From positions 1 through 46,636 of the forward strand of contig CAYXBV010000006.1 in NCBI GenBank assembly GCA_964463425.1: a DNA stretch of 46,636 nt, given 5' to 3'. The notes under the pieces were generated by a model. It saw only the letters and a list, made by a program, of their open reading frames with translations. It was not told the DNA's origin and did no database searches. How positions within the stretch are numbered: position 1 is the first letter of the stretch; each line of letters starts with the position of its first letter. Made by a program: the position numbers and the translations under genes. This stretch comes from JAHJHG01 sp964463425. Its GTDB lineage: Bacteria > Patescibacteriota > Microgenomatia > UBA8517. Below, piece by piece: positions 43,578 to 46,636 of this stretch.

Positions 43578-44135
43578 CTAGGGAGCACAATTAGGCCAAA
43601 TGGAGGCATGTCCCAAAGAATAGGCATAGGCAGCTGTTTGAACTGCTTCTTCAGCGTTAGCTCTTAAATCAACATCAACATTCTCCCCCATTAACTCCCG
43701 ATACTTAATCCACGTATCAGGAGAGAATTGGAAAAGACCGACATAGTTCAACTTTTCAGCCAACGGGTTAAAGCCGGATTCACAAACTGCTAGATGTCGC
43801 AATACATTTGGATCAACGCTATATTGACCAGCAAACCTTTCAATAAATCCGTGAATTTCTTCTGGACTAAAAACTGGTTGTGGTATTGGTGTGGGACTGG
43901 GTGTGGAAGAAGGTATTAGCTTTGGTGTTTCAGTTGGTTCTGGGGTTGGAGATGGAGTAGATGTACTAACAACAACAGCAGAAACATCATGAGTTAAACT
44001 ACCATCACCAGCAACATAATATTCTGAAAGAACTGCTCCTTTCAAAAAAACATTTTGTCCCCAAAGACTCATACCAAAATACCCAAGTAAAAAACCTACC
44101 AAAATAGGAATGATAAAAAATATTTTTTTGAACAT
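43578..44135 (-). CDS. membrane-anchored lytic transglycosylase-like (SLT) protein
   Basis: 185 aa. One N-terminal helix (~5-21, IFFIIPILVGFLLGYFG), a Pro/Thr/Ser-rich linker (~58-88), then an SLT/lysozyme-like domain: VLRHLAVCESGFNP with catalytic Glu119, YVGLFQFSPDTW (~131-142) and AYAYSLGHASIWPNCAP. The domain is short, as in minimal transglycosylases of secretion systems or resuscitation-factor-like proteins. It cleaves peptidoglycan glycan strands outside the membrane. The two Cys (118 and 183) may pair. No partner genes are adjacent. Confidence 0.75.
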   Translation of the reverse strand: MFKKIFFIIPILVGFLLGYFGMSLWGQNVFLKGAVLSEYYVAGDGSLTHDVSAVVVSTSTPSPTPEPTETPKLIPSSTPSPTPIPQPVFSPEEIHGFIERFAGQYSVDPNVLRHLAVCESGFNPLAEKLNYVGLFQFSPDTWIKYRELMGENVDVDLRANAEEAVQTAAYAYSLGHASIWPNCAP

Positions 44136-44301
44136 ATTATTGATCCCAATTAAACCATAGTAAATATAAATTAGAAAGAGAGATTGGAATGCTAAAAATA
44201 ATGACTGGTTCTAGTTGAGTATGTCATGAGCTTTTTTAGGCGGCAAGTTGCCAACCTTTCATATAGCATTCAACCTACTCCTACTTGTACCTAGCAATAA
44301 A

Positions 44302-44850
44302 TCAAAAGGGCCTCCCGTATAGATTTATTAACTTGAATGAAAGCCTATGTCTTCCCAGATCTGTTAAGGTTACTGGACGATTATATGGGGACAAATTTGC
44401 CAAAGGAACAATCCCCACCACTTCTAGATCTACATAACTATCTTCAAGCGTAACCCCTCCGACAAAATCTCCAGGGATATAAAAATAATAATTAATTTTT
44501 TCATCCTTCAAACTATCTATAACATTGTTTATTCTCTTTTCGTCATATTCTTTATCACTAAGTTCTTGTATAAGAAGACTTATTTTTTTAACCGGAGATA
44601 GGTGAATATAATTCCTTCTTTGAATATCGCAAGATTGAGAAATTATGATTGCATCTGACATAAATGAGTTAGCGATTACAAAAGCCTTGCTTGTTAAATA
44701 TGGATTTTGTGTTTGAGAAATAGGAGTGGTCTTTAAACTTCCATCAATATTTCTCTCTATAATTTTGAGTTCGTCAGTTGTGGGAACAATAAACGGATAA
44801 TCTATAATTATATCTCCCTGAAGTTTTGTTGTGTTTGCTACTGCAAGCAT
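44302..44850 (-). CDS. hypothetical protein with QSCDI motif, in SDH protease operon
   Basis: 182 aa. Soluble. IIISQSCDIQRRNYIHLSPV (~93-112) contains a Ser-Gln-Ser-Cys-Asp motif I have seen in proteins of unknown function, followed by a helical segment (ISLLIQELSDKEYDEKRINN) and a C-terminal beta part (YFYIPGDFVGGVTL). Third gene of a tight operon, 7 bases after the 84-aa gene. The Cys could be catalytic or a metal ligand, but nothing proves it. Family not identified. Confidence 0.55.
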   Translation of the reverse strand: MLAVANTTKLQGDIIIDYPFIVPTTDELKIIERNIDGSLKTTPISQTQNPYLTSKAFVIANSFMSDAIIISQSCDIQRRNYIHLSPVKKISLLIQELSDKEYDEKRINNVIDSLKDEKINYYFYIPGDFVGGVTLEDSYVDLEVVGIVPLANLSPYNRPVTLTDLGRHRLSFKLINLYGRPF

Positions 44851-44857
44851 CCATGTA

Positions 44858-45112
44858 TTATAAGGCTGGTGTAAGAACGTGTTTGTAATTAATATTTGAT
44901 ATTTCCCTGATAATTTCCTCGTCTACATCATCTTTTTCAGTAGGTCTTTCTAATATTGGCGTTTTATATTCTGTATATGAATGAAGGTCAATTATTTGAT
45001 AATTCAACTGCTCAATTGTTTGCGATTCAGTTGTTTTATCTTGTAGGTCGCTTGCCGTAGGAGTATTCCCCGTATAGTCAGTTGTATCTTTCAGTATTTT
45101 TTTATTCATCAT
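44858..45112 (-). CDS. hypothetical small acidic protein, in SDH protease operon
   Basis: 84 aa from ATG 45112 (MMNKKILKDTTDYTG). A GTG at 45121 overlaps the preceding stop, but AGGAGG supplied by the terminal Arg codons of the protease gene is spaced 8 bases from the ATG. The protein is acidic, Thr/Glu-rich and low in hydrophobic residues (ERPTEKDDVDEEIIREISNI), so it may be partly disordered. It sits between the protease and the QSCDI gene and could be an adaptor or substrate. Confidence 0.55.
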   Translation of the reverse strand: MMNKKILKDTTDYTGNTPTASDLQDKTTESQTIEQLNYQIIDLHSYTEYKTPILERPTEKDDVDEEIIREISNINYKHVLTPAL

Positions 45113-45117
45113 GCTTG

Positions 45118-46152
45118 TCACCTCCTCCTTCTCGTTCTACTGGAAGTCCTTTCTTCCCCAACGGATATTTCGTTCCACCCTCTATCAACAAAGGATATGT
45201 TGAATGGTTTGGGAGCTGTTGGCTCTTGAATTTTCTGAATTTTATAATCAGTCATATAAGCATCTTCTCCTTTTGAACTCTTTATTATTGCTCTTTTCAA
45301 CTCAAAATTGGTCTCAAGAGAAGTTCCACTTACGAGTTCTGACGGGTTAAATGCTTTATCTAATTGCATTGAGTTTACAAAATATCCAAAAATTTCTTTT
45401 ATTTCTTTTTCCTCGTCTGGGGTAGTATAACAAATAATATTTTTGAATCCGACTGCTGTTTTAGCCTCATTTCTCCCAATAAGATGGCGATGAGAATAGA
45501 GTTTTTCAGTAAGATTTTCTATTATTTGTTTAACTTGGTTCTCATCTATCTTAATCTTATGTAATCTAAGCATTTTCTCTGCTAATGACCTTATTAGAGA
45601 ATGGGTTCTATTAATAGAACCCAATACCGAAGGTGGAATTTCGGCAGATAGCAATTTCATTACTTCGGACAATGAATTTTGTTCTGAAACACCAACTTTG
45701 GTTTTTGCAAAATCAATGAACCCAGTAACATCCTCTATTTGTATATTTTTCCTTTCCTTGCCAAGCCTATACGATCCAAGTGGATCAATCGGGCTTAAAA
45801 AGCTTGAGGGATTCATTACTACTTTGTCAGCACCCAGACAAATTAATGTAGCTGCACTTAAAGCTTTTGCGGGTACAATAACTTCAAATTCTTTACAGTA
45901 CTCTCTTATTAAGGAAACTAGCGGCCAAGGAGCTTCTAAACTTCCGCCTGTGCTATATAAAAAAAGAGATAATTTATTTTTTCTTCCCAATTTTGATAAG
46001 TGTTTATCAAAGATTGGCAAAACATCTGAAGCAATTGTTGTAGCAAAAAGTTGAGGAGGTTTTTTATCGCCAGTTAAATAGAATACGATTTCATCAGATT
46101 TCCTTCTCTCCGCCAAGGACTTTATTTTATCTTTTAATTGTTGTTCTGTCAT
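45118..46152 (-). CDS. SDH-type Clp-fold serine protease (SppA/ClpP-like)
   Basis: 344 aa. The N-terminal ~190 residues match the SDH_sah (serine dehydrogenase proteinase) group: LSLFLYSTGGSLEA (61-74, oxyanion turn STGG), AKALSAATLICLGAD (95-109, nucleophile Ser99) and NPSSFLSPIDPLGSY (114-128). No signal peptide or membrane helix, so it is cytoplasmic. The C-terminal half is helical and unlike SppA, with a final RTRRRR tail. It heads a three-gene operon with a small acidic protein and the QSCDI protein. A weak promoter (TTGAAA, 15 bases, TATAAA) lies at 46186-46212. Role unknown; possibly stress or defence (inference). Confidence 0.8.
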   Translation of the reverse strand: MTEQQLKDKIKSLAERRKSDEIVFYLTGDKKPPQLFATTIASDVLPIFDKHLSKLGRKNKLSLFLYSTGGSLEAPWPLVSLIREYCKEFEVIVPAKALSAATLICLGADKVVMNPSSFLSPIDPLGSYRLGKERKNIQIEDVTGFIDFAKTKVGVSEQNSLSEVMKLLSAEIPPSVLGSINRTHSLIRSLAEKMLRLHKIKIDENQVKQIIENLTEKLYSHRHLIGRNEAKTAVGFKNIICYTTPDEEKEIKEIFGYFVNSMQLDKAFNPSELVSGTSLETNFELKRAIIKSSKGEDAYMTDYKIQKIQEPTAPKPFNISFVDRGWNEISVGEERTSSRTRRRR

Positions 46153-46373
46153 CTATACTTAGATTAGGCAAGGAATCATGTTGATTTTATAACAAATTGC
46201 GCTAATTTTCAAGAAACTCATGTTTGACAAATTAATAGTTTTTGATATGTTTTTTAAACATAGTAGCATCATAAATAACACAATTACTCCATTAGCTAGA
46301 GTAGTTTGTAATTCAAAAATAAGTTATCCTTGTAAATATTGTCGGAGTAGAGACAAGGATTAATAATACAAAG

Positions 46374-46541
46374 TTGTCCGTCCAGGGTTGGTTGAAACTT
46401 ATAGAAGAATATCTGAATAATGCTTTTCAGGCACGAGATATTATGTTGGAGGGAGAACTGGAAGAAAAAAGAAAATTGCTTCTATCGGTTGACAAGAACT
46501 TAATCCCAAAAGACAAAAGGCTCCAATTTAGCTTCAAATAG
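46374..46541 (+). pseudogene. 3' remnant of a serine recombinase gene
   Basis: 55 codons ending at TAG 46539-46541: VQGWLKLIEEYLNNAFQARD, then EKRKLLLSVDKNLIPKDKRL. This pattern (W-L-x-L-x-E...F-x-A-R...K-R-x-L-L-x-x-L-x-x-N-L-x-x-K-D-K-x-L) resembles the C-terminal end of large serine recombinases from CPR and related bacteria. The frame is open only from 46323 and the rest of the gene is absent. It ends 43 bases before tRNA-Gln. The 220 bases before it (46153-46373) contain nothing I can name beyond a CCTTGT/ACAAGG inverted repeat. Confidence 0.45.
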
Positions 46542-46583
46542 CCCTATGTTGTACTACTATTGCCAGAGCACCAGACCAATGTG

Positions 46584-46636
46584 CTGCGGGACAGGGATTT
46601 GAACCCCAATTTCCGCTTCCAAAGAGCGGCGTGCTA
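46584..46636 (-). tRNA. tRNA-Gln(TTG), partial
   Basis: The 3' ~53 nt of a tRNA at the window edge: anticodon stem CCGCT/AGCGG, loop CTTTGGA, anticodon TTG, T-loop GTTCAAAT, acceptor strand TCCCGCA ending in A72 and discriminator G73, as expected for U1-A72 of glutamine tRNAs. CCA is not encoded. The 5' end lies beyond the window. Confidence 0.85.

Overview
The window reads as a chromosomal segment of a small-genome bacterium, most probably a member of the Candidate Phyla Radiation (Patescibacteria), perhaps the Microgenomates side. This placement is inference. The DNA is AT-rich and uses the standard bacterial code with TGA as a stop. The 16S rRNA carries mismatches at standard universal primer sites. 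The gene content (lone VirD4-like ATPase, orphan TatA proteins, sortase, EPS genes, a four-domain S1 protein) fits that group. The 16S rRNA keeps an anti-Shine-Dalgarno, yet several genes look leaderless.

Region by region. 1-13.7 kb is a surface-polysaccharide locus: three tandem SGNH hydrolase paralogues, a carbamoyltransferase with its two small membrane partners (including a 50-aa DUF5989 protein), four GT4-type glycosyltransferases, an O-antigen ligase-like protein, and a polymerase/ligase-TPR fusion. 13.8-16.4 kb holds a LytR_C-domain protein and three TatA paralogues, one beside a secreted protein with a possible twin-arginine signal. 16.5-24.3 kb has a degenerate Fic protein, tRNA-Ala(CGC), a LysM-M23 peptidase, Rho, a 992-aa membrane protein and a GC-rich lipoprotein pair. 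24.5-26 kb has a sortase, a likely surface substrate with a perfect-consensus promoter, and between sortase and radA a ~290-nt stretch of five stacked hairpins that looks like an undescribed structured RNA. 26-29.7 kb has RadA, ribosomal protein S1 and a membrane-anchored HExxH protein.

29.8-41.3 kb is an rRNA locus that has been taken apart. 16S sits alone. About 6.2 kb lies between 16S and tRNA-Ile and carries a VirD4-like ATPase gene and a large secreted Cys-rich protein gene on the opposite strand. tRNA-Ile and then tRNA-Ala-23S-5S follow. Each of the three transcription units has its own recognisable promoter. The 16S and 23S leaders share an identical boxA-like 11-mer and both contain terminator-like hairpins.

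41.3-46.6 kb is accessory: an unrecognised GC-richer gene flanked by two copies of the 16S promoter, an excisionase-like HTH gene, a lytic transglycosylase, a three-gene operon around an SDH-type Clp-fold serine protease, a 3' remnant of a serine recombinase, and a partial tRNA-Gln(TTG) at the edge. All family assignments were made by eye from motifs; no database search was run.
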